This document shows positions 43,119 to 54,065 of a stretch of 64,000 bases of DNA, one piece after another. How positions within the stretch are numbered: the stretch's first letter is position 1; every line of letters starts with the position of its first letter. The DNA comes from Hetaerina americana (Eukaryota > Arthropoda > Insecta > Odonata > Calopterygidae), in NCBI GenBank assembly GCA_022747635.1, contig JAKTNV010000238.1, positions 124,001 through 188,000 on the forward strand, given 5' to 3'. A program made the translations under genes and the position numbers. The notes under the pieces were generated by a model. The model had not been told where the DNA came from. It worked only from the letters and a program-made list of their open reading frames with translations, and did no database searches.

Positions 43119-43583
43119 TCTCCAAATATAATACTGTCACAAACTGCACTAAAATATACTCACTAGCTCAACTTCCCCCATAAACCGCTTATATCCCACG
43201 CCCATTGATCATCATAGCTGGATATTGGTATAAGATGCACCTAACGGCGCAGTCCATAAGCATCGATTGGTCGGTCGGTAGCAGGACCCCCATTCTTCTT
43301 TTGCATCAACAACGCACCAATGAAAAAATGTGGAAAAAGTGAAAGTAATTGTGTTTACAATTTAATCAGCATAATCAAAATATTCAGAGAGAAAACGATT
43401 GAGAATGTATGGCAATTTGCAATTGGCACATTCTAATTAAATTATTTTAATTTAGAATGTTTTGTGTATTAAAAGCGAGAGAAACAGCAACTCTTCTTCA
43501 TAATTTTCAAAATTTGAATTACAAACAAAGCGGCAAATGAAAATTGCTCAGGATCAGTCACACGCAAATGAATGCATCGACGA
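43119..43583 (+). repeat. Tail of J1 copy c, shared with 1295-1758
   Basis: Same non-coding tail as after copy a. It stops at the left edge of the Penelope-like element (43584). Confidence 0.7.
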
Positions 43584-43923
43584 TTCTACGTGCAGACAGA
43601 ACAAATAATGTGCAAAGGAATCCCTTCTTGCATACCACAGTTTCAGTTCCTCCCTTAACCACTGGATTTTCGCCTTGCGTATCGCTCTGATGGCCGTTGT
43701 GGACGACGAAGTGGCACGAACCTGGACGTACGCTGGGAACACTCCGTTTTTGAGGCAACTGCTATTGAAGAGAATATTCAGAGATGCACTTCTGTATTTC
43801 ACCGAAAGTTTTAAGTAAAGTTTCGCCTGTAATACCATACTAGCTTTGCGAATATATTCTATTGTTTCAGGCTTCACTTCGTGGAAGTAATTGATATCCA
43901 TTATTGAAATAGAAAGAAAGACT

Positions 43924-43992
43924 CGTACCTTTCCACAGATTTTATTATACGGCACGACGCGTTTCACCGACTTGCGGCATCATCAGGTACAA
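43924..43992 (-). ncRNA. Hammerhead-like ribozyme core, left copy
   Basis: Same core on the minus strand, downstream of the GIY-YIG stop of the full copy. Confidence 0.42.
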
Positions 43993-44026
43993 ATTTGCAA
44001 AACAGACAGAGCAAGCATATATACCC

Positions 44027-44635
44027 TCAGGACAGAGTGGGGGCGGGGAGGGTTGGAAGGATTTGAGGGGGGTGGGGGCTCGCAGGTGCGTTGATGGATT
44101 GTTTTGACCATTTCCAGGCTAATTTCTCGGAGAGGAGTGGGGAGGGGTATGGGAATAATTGCTCATTACAAAGTGTCGTGTTGGGGTTCACCAAGTGCCT
44201 TCTAATCTCTAATTGCTCGAGAGCGTCCATTTTTAATCCTTTTGGGAGTGTGTGTAATATCTCTGGGACAAAGTCACTGCTGTGGTTGAATTCTAGTAAA
44301 TGCTTGGCGAAGAGAGAGTTGTTATTCTGATTTTTGTGACACCTAGCGTGTTCCTTGACTCGTAATTTGATATTCCTGCCGGTCTGACCGACATAAACGC
44401 TGTTGCAATCCTCGCATTTCAGTTTATAAATGCCTGATTTGAGAAGGCTATCCTGGGTGTCTTTTCCATTGGCTAGAAGTTTGGAGAGGGTTATGGGTGA
44501 GTAGAAGGCTGCTTTGAGTGAGGTGGGTAGGCAGTTGGAAATCCTATATGAAAGATCTCCCAGAAACGGGATCGAGCACCACTTAAAATCTTTAGATACT
44601 GCGGGCTGAGATACGAAAATGCTTTTTATGGCCAT
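44027..44635 (-). CDS. GIY-YIG endonuclease domain of the Penelope-like element (minus copy)
   Basis: Continuation of the RT protein in another frame. Contains SGIYKLKCEDCNSVYVGQTGR (about residues 67-87), with GIY...VYVG and the Cys pair typical of Penelope endonucleases, KEHARCH (about 95), and FAKHLLEFNH near 107; the catalytic Arg and Glu positions look conserved. It would nick target DNA for priming. It ends in a Pro-rich tail before a TGA. In the plus copy it is fused in frame with RT, so the split here is a one-base indel. Confidence 0.9.
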   Translation of the reverse strand: MAIKSIFVSQPAVSKDFKWCSIPFLGDLSYRISNCLPTSLKAAFYSPITLSKLLANGKDTQDSLLKSGIYKLKCEDCNSVYVGQTGRNIKLRVKEHARCHKNQNNNSLFAKHLLEFNHSSDFVPEILHTLPKGLKMDALEQLEIRRHLVNPNTTLCNEQLFPYPSPLLSEKLAWKWSKQSINAPASPHPPQILPTLPAPTLS

Positions 44636-46644
44636 TGCTTTTTGTTTTTCCGTAGTAATGTGTCAACTAGTTTGGGGTTGAAACCATTGTTGGTAGCTAT
44701 ATTAGTGATATTCACGAGTTCAATTTTGAAGTTTTTGGGGGAAAGGGGGATGTGTAGGAGGCGGTGGATCATGGAGTGGAGGGCTGCGTGTTTGTGAGAA
44801 AAGTGGTGTGCGGAATCATTAGAAATTATATGGTCTGTATATGTGGGTTTCCTATAAATTGCAAATTCGTGTCTATTACCGCTAATTGTGATTGTCAAGT
44901 CGAGGAAGTTGATGGTGCCGTTGACGTCTTTTTCCATGGAGAAGGAGATATTCCGATGAAGAGTGTTTAGGAAATTAAGGAAGGAGTCTAACTGTCGGTT
45001 GGTTCCGGTCCATAGGCATAGTATATCGTCCACGTAACGAAACCAATAGCCCACGTTTTTGTTATGCTGATTGTCAGCATTAAAAAGATGTTCTTCTACA
45101 GAATTGAGGAAGACTTCGGCTAGGAAGGGGGACAGTGGGGAACCCATAGGTAACCCATCCGTTTGGCTGTAAAGGGTGTGGTTGAAACTAAAATAATTCT
45201 GGTTAACTGTCATTTTGATGAGGGGGACCAATTCGTCTGAGATATTTTGGGCAATGGTGGAATCCTTGAGTAGTTCTTCCACCCTAAGCAAAGTTTCCGA
45301 TATTGGTACGCAAGTAAATAAATTGCTAATGTCGAAGGAGACTAGCCTCGCTTTTTCCGGGACATCAATATCTTTCAATTTTCGGGCTAGCTCTATAGAG
45401 TTTTTAACTCCATATTTAGGTTTAAAACCTGTGAGATCTCGGAGCAAAACGTCTAATTTTCGTGTCAGAAGGTGTGAAGGGGCGGACACAGCTGAGATGA
45501 CAGGCCGAATAGGTATGGCTTTTTTGTGTAATTTGGGGAGTCCGTACAACCTGGGGGCGGAGGGGTTCATTTGGATTAAACTAAATTTTTCCCTAGCATT
45601 TAAAAACTTACACTTGAACACGGCACGTTTCACTTCACTTTGGAAACTCGCGGTTGGGTCTTTGGATAACGGAGTAATAGGATTGTTGTTGATGAACTCA
45701 AGGCACTTTTCCACATACACTCGTTTATCCAACACTACGACACTAGATCCCTTGTCAGCTTTCTGGATGATGAGGTCTTCCTTGCCAATAGTCTTCTTCA
45801 GGCGTCGGAGGGTGGACGTATGTTGCTGAAGGCTGGAAAAGCGGGTTGTTGTTGGCACTGCTTCCTTCAATGAGGACATGATGATTTCAGCAACTTGGTG
45901 TTTGGTAGCCAGAGATTGGTTCCGAAGGGCAACCTCGCAATCTGCGGCTAGATTTTTAATGTCGGCTTCGGAAACTTTCTTAGAGGGATCAAACTTCAAC
46001 CCTTTCTTTAAGATATTACTCTCCTCCTCAGTGAACGTATGATGACTTAGGTTGACAACTCTTGCGGCCGGAACAAATTTCGATACTGTGCGGGGACTGT
46101 TTTCTTTAGTAGTGCACTGGTAATTTTGAGGTGGACTATTAATAAGGTTACTCAGTTTTTTCCCCTGGGTTACATATTTGCGAGAAGAGATTTTACTCAC
46201 TAGTTCTTTTACACCATCCACAAATGTAATCCATTCCGCAAAATGTAACTTAGAGCAAAGTTCTACGTGCAGACAGAACAAATAATGTGCAAAGGAATCC
46301 CTTCTTGCATACCACAGTTTCAGTTCCTCCCTTAACCACTGGATTTTCGCCTTGCGTATCGCTCTGATGGCCGTTGTGGACGACGAAGTGGCACGAACCT
46401 GGACGTACGCTGGGAACACTCCGTTTTTGAGGCAACTGCTATTGAAGAGAATTTTCAGAGATGCACTTCTGTATTTCACCGAAAGTTTTAAGTAAAGTTT
46501 CCCCTGTAATACCATACTAGCTTTGCGAATATATTCTATTGTTTCAGGCTTCACTTCGTGGAAGTAATTGATATCCATTATTGAAATAGAAAGAAAGACT
46601 CGTACTTTTCCACAGATTTTATTATACGGCACGACGCGTTTCAC
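44626..46644 (-). CDS. Penelope-like reverse transcriptase (minus copy)
   Basis: 672 codons from MKRVVPYNK, whose start lies in the repeated pseudo-LTR segment. The N-terminal 230 residues are basic and family-specific. RT boxes follow: IIQKADKGSSVVVLD (about 287), RLYGLPKLHK (about 360), LVSFDISNLFTCVPIS (about 433), GLPMGSPLSPFLAEVF (about 490) and WFRYVDDILCLW (YVDD about 536), then FLDLTI and a CARK-like thumb region. It ends in a frameshift: five A here versus six A at the same place in the plus copy (about 48315). The GIY-YIG domain is therefore in the next frame (44027-44635). Otherwise it looks intact. Confidence 0.93.
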   Translation of the reverse strand: MKRVVPYNKICGKVRVFLSISIMDINYFHEVKPETIEYIRKASMVLQGKLYLKLSVKYRSASLKILFNSSCLKNGVFPAYVQVRATSSSTTAIRAIRKAKIQWLREELKLWYARRDSFAHYLFCLHVELCSKLHFAEWITFVDGVKELVSKISSRKYVTQGKKLSNLINSPPQNYQCTTKENSPRTVSKFVPAARVVNLSHHTFTEEESNILKKGLKFDPSKKVSEADIKNLAADCEVALRNQSLATKHQVAEIIMSSLKEAVPTTTRFSSLQQHTSTLRRLKKTIGKEDLIIQKADKGSSVVVLDKRVYVEKCLEFINNNPITPLSKDPTASFQSEVKRAVFKCKFLNAREKFSLIQMNPSAPRLYGLPKLHKKAIPIRPVISAVSAPSHLLTRKLDVLLRDLTGFKPKYGVKNSIELARKLKDIDVPEKARLVSFDISNLFTCVPISETLLRVEELLKDSTIAQNISDELVPLIKMTVNQNYFSFNHTLYSQTDGLPMGSPLSPFLAEVFLNSVEEHLFNADNQHNKNVGYWFRYVDDILCLWTGTNRQLDSFLNFLNTLHRNISFSMEKDVNGTINFLDLTITISGNRHEFAIYRKPTYTDHIISNDSAHHFSHKHAALHSMIHRLLHIPLSPKNFKIELVNITNIATNNGFNPKLVDTLLRKNKKQWP

Positions 46645-47155
46645 CGACTTGCGGCATCATCAGGTACAAATTTGCAAAACAGACAGAGCAAGCATATATA
46701 CCCTCAGGACAGAGTGGGGGCGGGGAGGGTTGGAAGGATTTGAGGGGGGTGGGGGCTCGCAGGTGCGTTGATGGATTGTTTTGACCATTTCCAGGCTAAT
46801 TTCTCGGAGAGGAGTGGGGAGGGGTATGGGAATAATTGCTCATTACAAAGTGTCGTGTTGGGGTTCACCAAGTGCCTTCTAATCTCTAATTGCTCGAGAG
46901 CGTCCATTTTTAATCCTTTTGGGAGTGTGTGTAATATCTCTGGGACAAAGTCACTGCTGTGGTTGAATTCTAGTAAATGCTTGGCGAAGAGAGAGTTGTT
47001 ATTCTGATTTTTGTGACAACTAGCGTGTTCCTTGACTCGTAACTTGATATTCCTGCCGGTCTGACCGACATAAACGCTGTTGCAATCCTCGCATTTCAGT
47101 TTATAAATGCCTGATTTGAGAAGGCTATCCTGGGTGTCTTTTCCATTGGCTAGAA
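46261..47155 (-). repeat. 5'-truncated upstream Penelope copy (pseudo-LTR)
   Basis: Direct repeat of 43584-44478. On the minus strand it reads: GIY-YIG C-terminal half (46704-46907 is the open tail), 3' UTR, hammerhead-like core, then the start of the RT ORF of the full copy. This partial tandem gives the full copy an upstream promoter region, as is usual for Penelope elements. Confidence 0.9.
46600..46672 (-). ncRNA. Hammerhead-like ribozyme core, middle copy
   Basis: Same core as at 48972-49045, on the minus strand between the truncated upstream copy and the RT start. Confidence 0.42.
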
Positions 47156-48938
47156 CCGACGCCTGAAGAAGACTATTGGCAAGGAAGACCTCATCATCCA
47201 GAAAGCTGACAAGGGATCTAGTGTCGTAGTGTTGGATAAACGAGTGTATGTGGAAAAGTGCCTTGAGTTCATCAACAACAATCCTATTACTCCGTTATCC
47301 AAAGACCCAACCGCGAGTTTCCAAAGTGAAGTGAAACGTGCCGTGTTCAAGTGTAAGTTTTTAAATGCTAGGGAAAAATTTAGTTTAATCCAAATGAACC
47401 CCTCCGCCCCCAGGTTGTACGGACTCCCCAAATTACACAAAAAAGCCATACCTATTCGGCCTGTCATCTCAGCTGTGTCCGCCCCTTCACACCTTCTGAC
47501 ACGAAAATTAGACGTTTTGCTCCGAGATCTCACAGGTTTTAAACCTAAATATGGAGTTAAAAACTCTATAGAGCTAGCCCGAAAATTGAAAGATATTGAT
47601 GTCCCGGAAAAAGCGAGGCTAGTCTCCTTCGACATTAGCAATTTATTTACTTGCGTACCAATATCGGAAACTTTGCTTAGGGTGGAAGAACTACTCAAGG
47701 ATTCCACCATTGCCCAAAATATCTCAGACGAATTGGTCCCCCTCATCAAAATGACAGTTAACCAGAATTATTTTAGTTTCAACCACACCCTTTACAGCCA
47801 AACGGATGGGTTACCTATGGGTTCCCCACTGTCCCCCTTCCTAGCCGAAGTCTTCCTCAATTCTGTAGAAGAACATCTTTTTAATGCTGACAATCAGCAT
47901 AACAAAAACGTGGGCTATTGGTTTCGTTACGTGGACGATATACTATGCCTATGGACCGGAACCAACCGACAGTTAGACTCCTTCCTTAATTTCCTAAACA
48001 CTCTTCATCGGAATATCTCCTTCTCCATGGAAAAAGACGTCAACGGCACCATCAACTTCCTCGACTTGACAATCACAATTAGCGGTAATAGACACGAATT
48101 TGCAATTTATAGGAAACCCACATATACAGACCATATAATTTCTAATGATTCCGCACACCACTTTTCTCACAAACACGCAGCCCTCCACTCCATGATCCAC
48201 CGCCTCCTACACATCCCCCTTTCCCCCAAAAACTTCAAAATTGAACTCGTGAATATCACTAATATAGCTACCAACAATGGTTTCAACCCCAAACTAGTTG
48301 ACACATTACTACGGAAAAAACAAAAAGCAATGGCCATAAAAAGCATTTTCGTATCTCAGCCCGCAGTATCTAAAGATTTTAAGTGGTGCTCGATCCCGTT
48401 TCTGGGAGATCTTTCATATAGGATTTCCAACTGCCTACCCACCTCACTCAAAGCAGCCTTCTACTCACCCATAACCCTCTCCAAACTTCTAGCCAATGGA
48501 AAAGACACCCAGGATAGCCTTCTCAAATCAGGCATTTATAAACTGAAATGCGAGGATTGCAACAGCGTTTATGTCGGTCAGACCGGCAGGAATATCAAAT
48601 TACGAGTCAAGGAACACGCTAGGTGTCACAAAAATCAGAATAACAACTCTCTCTTCGCCAAGCATTTACTAGAATTCAACCACAGCAGTGACTTTGTCCC
48701 AGAGATATTACACACACTCCCAAAAGGATTAAAAATGGACGCTCTCGAGCAATTAGAGATTAGAAGGCACTTGGTGAACCCCAACACGACACTTTGTAAT
48801 GAGCAATTATTCCCATACCCCTCCCCACTCCTCTCCGAGAAATTAGCCTGGAAATGGTCAAAACAATCCATCAACGCACCTGCGAGCCCCCACCCCCCTC
48901 AAATCCTTCCAACCCTCCCCGCCCCCACTCTGTCCTGA
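47156..48938 (+). CDS. Penelope-like RT plus GIY-YIG, 5'-truncated plus copy
   Basis: Open from the truncation junction (first Met at 47229) to the TGA at 48936-48938: 569 codons with RT and endonuclease in a single frame. RT boxes as in the minus copy (PMGSPLSPF near 47815, YVDD near 47932), then the thumb, then SGIYKLKCEDCNSVYVG near 48530 (about residue 435). The N-terminal 280 residues are lost at the inversion. Being in frame where the minus copy is not, it shows the element's natural RT-endonuclease fusion. No promoter or authentic start is left. Confidence 0.92.
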
Positions 48939-48971
48939 GGGTATATATGCTTGCTCTGTCTGTTTTGCAAA

Positions 48972-49045
48972 TTTGTACCTGATGATGCCGCAAGTCGGTG
49001 AAACGCGTCGTGCCGTATAATAAAATCTGTGGAAAGGTACGAGTC
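48972..49045 (+). ncRNA. Hammerhead-like ribozyme core, plus copy
   Basis: CTGATGA (48979-48985), a stem II of GCCG/CGGT with a CAAGT loop (48987-48999), then GAAAC (49000-49004). This is the catalytic-core order of a hammerhead. Penelope-like elements are known to carry hammerhead motifs in their pseudo-LTRs. A stem I partner and cleavage triplet could not be confirmed by hand: GTAC repeats flank the motif but do not sit right next to a good cleavage site. Activity is therefore uncertain. Confidence 0.45.
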
Positions 49046-49110
49046 TTTCTTTCTATTTCAATAATGGATATCAATTACTTCCACGAAGTGAAGCCTGAAA
49101 CAATAGAATA

Positions 49111-50640
49111 TGTTTCGAATTATATTGAGAATAAGATCTAATTTTAAAGAGAAATAAAGTATGCTCTATGGATACTATATTTTCGTTTATTAGGTATAAA
49201 GATCAAATACTGAAAAGGAAAATCAAATTATTGGACATGTGCGGAGGCATACAAACGTGTTACTTTCCTTTCTCCACAAATATATATAAAGGTAATTGAA
49301 GAAGTTTTTCTTTCTTGCAACCAAGAAAGTCATTTCATGATGTATCCGGGCTTCGTGTCGGTAATATAATAAATAAATGAATGAATAAATTAACCATACA
49401 TGGGAAGGAGTGTATAAAATACATAAAATATGTAATTATATATAAGAATGCGAACCATTGCCTATTAGTGTACACGCCTGGGCTATCTTTCCAGCAATGC
49501 AAGTTAATATCTTGTAGCTTCATTATGGTTCTTTTTCTTCTTAGTTTCCAAATTTCCGCGTGCTTTGATGGCACTTAAGGTGTTGACGCATCGATGTTGC
49601 TGACGACCCATCGTCAGCAACATCGATGCACCAACCCACAAGCTAGCGCAATATGTTGCACATCCTCTTCAACTCTTCGCCAGGAAAACTGACTATTTTG
49701 CTAAAACTTCCATGGATTTCATTCACATTATTCGGAATGCTGAAGGCCAAATAGTCAACATGCTGGTGACCTTTGATGTAATCTCCTTGTTCACAAATAC
49801 GCCCATTGATGACTCCACGCTACTCATCAAAAACCTCACCTCACAGGGATTAGCTAAGGATTAACCTGGACCTCGCAAATTCTGCCTCTGGAACTCATAC
49901 TTCCTTTGGAATGATAAGCACATTGAACATGATGAATGTGCAGCCATGGGATCACCCCTCTCTTCCGTACTAATTAACATTTTCATTGAGATCTCGCAGC
50001 TGAAGGCAATGGTCTTACCCAAAGAAACCAACCCGTATTATAGTTGGGGTTTTTGGATGCACCAACCACTGTGGTTGTTATTGCACCACTTTTTAAAACA
50101 TTGAAAACTTCAATCCAATTTTGATAAATACGTCAATGCATAAAAAACATTTAAATAGTTAAAAACAAAATTATTTAAAAAAAAGAAACGGAAACTCAAG
50201 TTGTCCGTTCAGGTCAGTTTCCCTTAAAAACCTGGAAACCTTACTTAAAAAGTTGGGGTCCTCCCCTAAATTATTCCTTAAATTACCTCTTATTTTAAAA
50301 AAGGTATCTGGCCTTTTATAATTTATTCCCCGACTTCCACCACAGATAGCAATGCTGAGTCGGTTTTGAGTTTGACCAGGGCTTGTCTTGCTGCTTTGCC
50401 AGCTTTTTCCATGCCTGGTATTCCCACATGACCAGCAGTCCATATAGAGGATACCTACTTCCCCTTTATCTGACGGGACCACAGGGTATAATAGATCTCC
50501 TGAACCATCAGGTGCATTGATGACAAGTCCGATATGGATTATAGGGAGCTCAATGAGTGCGAACAGATGAGAGAAGAGCCATTACATTCTCTTAAGTCTT
50601 TTAGGGCCCTCTTGATAGCTGACAGTTTGGCTGTGAATAT
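49111..50640. repeat. Dispersed repeat R2, copy 2
   Basis: Matches 22352-24090 closely, including the same stop codons. It begins exactly where the plus-strand Penelope copy ends, so the Penelope locus abuts R2. Contains a Penelope RT remnant (about 49635-50030) and, on the minus strand, a LINE RNase H remnant (about 50330-50640), each as described for copy 1. Relative to copy 1 about 200 bp are missing near 50325. Confidence 0.85.
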
Positions 50641-50874
50641 TCCTGCAAAACATTGTCAGTTATTTCCTCTGGACTACATTGTAGTGAGAGACCACCACGT
50701 GGACACATGCGGATTCTAACTTTGGTCCTCTCCTTTTACTAAGGGTCATTGGCCCTCTCAATAAAGGATCATGGGCATCAATATAAATGCCAGAGGCAGC
50801 TGATGGACAGGGGCTTCTAGAGTAAATGAGCTACCGGGCACCCACCAGCAGATAGATGTTACATCACGTTAACC
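50641..50874. other. No recognisable gene
   Basis: Mixed-composition DNA after R2. No motif is recognised. Confidence 0.4.
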
Positions 50875-50945
50875 TGGTAGTAGTATTAATGGTTTATAGG
50901 GTACATCAAGGGCTAAGGTCATTTTGCACCACTGACAAGATGACT
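50875..50945 (-). mobile_element. SINE 3'-end fragment related to S1
   Basis: GTAGTAGTATTAATGG followed at about 50912 by GGCTAAGGTCATTTTGCACC mirrors the S1 segment that starts GTAGTAGTTTT and contains GCTAAGGTCATTTGCGCC. It suggests a related SINE family truncated here. Confidence 0.45.
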
Positions 50946-52015
50946 AAAATCTCAAATCTATTTTATTTAGGAATTAATAAATAAGAATAAATGTACAAAT
51001 AAATGTGGGGGGGAATGGCGAGAGGGGGATGGGGGGAGAGAGACCATAAAAGCAGTAATCAACCCCAAGTTCGGTGTGCTAGTCGTGTGGAATTCACACA
51101 TGAACTGCACAGTTTGGAATCAGTGCCAAATGTATAGTTTAGGCAATGTTGGAATTCCTGGAGAAGGAATGAACATGTTTAAAACAGTAGAGCATATCTG
51201 ATGTCACATCATTGAGCAAAGCATTTAAAATATTTACATTACTCAATTTGGTTTTGTTTTTTCTGTCGAATATCATGTGTATCAATGTGGGTCAATTGCG
51301 ACATGAGTACAACGTTTTTTATTGTGTTGTGACCACCTATTCAGCGTTGTAGAACATCTAATTTCGTTCTCAATAGCATGACAGTATGCTAATTGACACG
51401 TAGACATGTGCCGTATTCGTAATAAATCCTATGTATTAGGGTGTATAAATAGTTCTAGAATATTTGAGTAATAAATCTTTACTGAATGTATCCTGAGAGA
51501 ATTGCATTGTTTGCATCTGTAATGTTTTCGTGAAACGTATCATTTTTGCGCGTTAAAACTGTTGTTATTTTGAAACAAGTGAATAACAGAAATAAGACGT
51601 GCGTGTGTGTTTCTAGCCTAATACTAACGAAGAACGATATAGGTTTCCGCGTAATTGTGCCAAAAGCATGCGTTTTGATATGTTCGTCTTTTGATTTGTT
51701 TATGTCATGTAGACCGATGTTTAACGAATCTCTTAGTTTCAAAACTAAGGGTAAATATAGCTTCGTGAAGCTGTTGAATTCCTTAATGTTAAACTCCCGT
51801 CATCAACTTGTCACTTCGGTAATATTCTTGGGTATTTATCAATGTACTTACCCGAAAAGTACTTAATTAGTACTTGTAGTATTCACTTTTCAGGTTTAAG
51901 CTAAGATTCCGTTCTCTCTTCGTTATTTATCCAGTCGCCCCATTTACTACTGTGATTATTCGCATTGCGGTAAACTGTCCCCATATAATTGTTGTTATTA
52001 TTATCCGTTCTGCAG
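50946..52015. other. No recognised gene; possible LTR or promoter-like segment
   Basis: Contains a G-rich run (about 51004-51040), a TATAAATAG string near 51447 followed by AATAAATC near 51471, and a palindrome AAGTACTTAATTAGTACTT near 51860. Two small open frames (51479-51742 minus, 51546-51866 plus) overlap each other and match nothing I know. Confidence 0.35.
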
Positions 52016-52019
52016 TGAT

Positions 52020-52440
52020 CCAAGTGTAATCAAAGCACGCGGAAATTTGGAAACAAAGAAGAAATCGAGCCAGAATGTAGCTACGAGGTATTAACTTGCA
52101 TTGCTGGAAAGATAGCCCAGGAGTGTACACTAATAGGCAATGGTTCGCATTCTTAAATATAATTACATATTTTACGTATTTTATATGCTCCTTCTCATGA
52201 ATGGTTATTTATTCATTCGCTTGTTTATTAAATTATATTACCAAAACGAAGCCCAGATACATCATGAAATGACTTTCTTGCTTGCAAGAAAGAAAAACAT
52301 CTTCAATTGCCTTTTTATATATGTGTGGAGAAAGGAAAGTAACACGTTTGTATGTCTCCGCACATGTCCAATAATTAGATTTTCATTTTCAGTATTTGAT
52401 CTTTATACCTAATAAACGAAAATATAGCATCCATAGCACA
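52020..52440 (-). repeat. Inverted partial copy of R2
   Basis: Reverse complement of about 22440-22815 and 49200-49575, with moderate divergence (landmarks: the GCAAGAAAG tract, ACTAATAGGCAATGGTTCGC and TTGCTGGAAAGATAGCCC). Confidence 0.8.
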
Positions 52441-53109
52441 TCTGCAATTGCCAGCATATATTTGTGGAGAAAGGAAAGTACCTTTGCTCTAAATCGCACC
52501 TTTGCATCTTTGTGCATTGTGTCCATAATGGACACTTCTTTCATTCAATCCCAACTCTTTTCTTTCCGTTTTCTGGCTTACTTAACAATCTGCCCATCAA
52601 TCACAGTCTTCAATATTCTCAAGATAACTCAAAAGCAATCGACAATAATCGTCCCATGTTGCGAATATAAATTCATTAATGCCGTTGGCTCAACTTTAGA
52701 ATTGTTGAAACTTAAATTTTCACATTGAGTAAAAACGGAATAAAAATCAGGTGCATTAAAATTTCCTGAATTAACTCTTAAGTCTCATGTTTAGATTGTT
52801 TTGTTGGACGATTTTGACAAATGACTACTGCATATCAATTCGTTTGTCGATGCTATTTCAGGGATGCCATAATGCCATGGCATCTGCAGCCAGTCACTGA
52901 AATGGCATCAATGATACCTTTAAAGAAATAACTTCCGATGTCATTTCACAGAGCCAAGGACAGTTTATGGCTAAAAATATTGGCCGATTTATAGTCAAGA
53001 AAAATTTTGATGCAGCACTATAATTTAGCTATTCTGCTCTTCGGAATAATAAATCTGTCCACTGTAGGGACATCCCGAGTCTTGATGAAACAATACCGTC
53101 GTTCTGCCC
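52441..53109. other. AT-rich, no gene seen
   Basis: The string TTTGTGGAGAAAGGAAAGTA near 52460 repeats one at 52322 in the inverted R2 piece. No coding motif. Confidence 0.4.
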
Positions 53110-54065
53110 CCTAATAGTTGTGGTAATTATGTGTTCTACAGATTCCAATAGTGCCTTTTGCGGCTTTCAATAACCCTTTCATGATAGTTTCCCATTTTTC
53201 TTCGATAGTACTTAGCCTATACTATCCTCCATGATTTCCTCTACCGCCTGTTGTTACTCCTTCCTTTTCAAACCATTTACTGCTTCTACATTCCATTTTC
53301 TAACTTGCCGCCCCTGCCTTATGTTTTTGAAACGCGCGCTACATTTCATAACAACTAAATTGTAGTCAAAGTCCACATCCGCCCCCGGGTAGCTGTGCGA
53401 ATTAACACACTGTTCCTAAACCTGTGTCTTACCAGGATATAATCTAGCTGATACCTTTCTGAGTCACCTGGCATTTTCCATATATACCTGCGTCTTTTGT
53501 GGTGTCTAAACCAAGTGTTGGTGATGACTAACCCCTGTCTCCTGCAGAACTCAACTGTTTTCTCCCCGCGGTCATTCCTCGTGCCTAAACCGTAGTCCCC
53601 CACCTCATCACCATCTCTTCCTTCGCCTACCGTCGCATTCCAATCCCCCATCACTATCAAATGTTTCCCTGCAGGAACACACGCGATTATGTCCTCTAAC
53701 TGATTGTATATCCTATCGACCTCTTCTGCCTTATGGTTGCTCGGTGGCATGTATACCTGAATAATAACCAAGTTCGTCGGTTCTGCTTTTATCTCTATTA
53801 GCAATAATATATCCGTTACCTTATCTATGTCGACTACGCTTCTTCCTACCTCTTCATTTAATATTATGGCAACCCCTCATGGCATCTTGTCCCTGCCGCT
53901 GTATATTATTTTATAATTATCACTCCAGTAATCCCCGCTATCCTTCCATCTCACGTCACATAGACCTAAAATATCAATTCTTCCATTTTCCATCTCTCTT
54001 AATATTCTCCAGTTTACCCATCATAATCATTGTCCTAACATTCCACGTTCCTCCTGGCATGGGCT
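53110..54065 (-). mobile_element. RTE LINE 5' fragment
   Basis: Minus-strand endonuclease part of the family at 10.8 kb. It starts near 54065 (GTWNVRTMI) and includes the open piece 53355-53804 with VIIQVYMPPSNHK, VMGDWNATVGEG and LDYILVRHR. It keeps a glutamine codon where the 11456 copy has a stop. It ends near 53110 in the linker before RT, so its 3' part is missing. Confidence 0.85.

Larger units (their letters stand above)
43584..49110. mobile_element. Penelope-like element: partial tandem plus inverted copy (palindrome)
   Basis: Three nearly identical pieces of one element. (1) A minus-strand copy covering 46644 down to 43584. (2) Upstream of it, 46261-47155 is a direct repeat of 43584-44478 (895 bp, about five differences seen), i.e. 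a 5'-truncated partial tandem of the type called pseudo-LTR. (3) From 47156 to 49110 a plus-strand copy that mirrors 45808 down to 43854. The head-to-head junction at 47155/47156 lies between GCTAGAA and CCGACGCC. The inverted arms are about 1955 bp each, separated by about 1.35 kb. Confidence 0.95.

Noticed and set aside
51479..51866. Possible host gene with a TATA box at about 51447
   Set aside because: Short overlapping frames on opposite strands without motifs; the TATA and AATAAA strings are expected by chance in AT-rich DNA.
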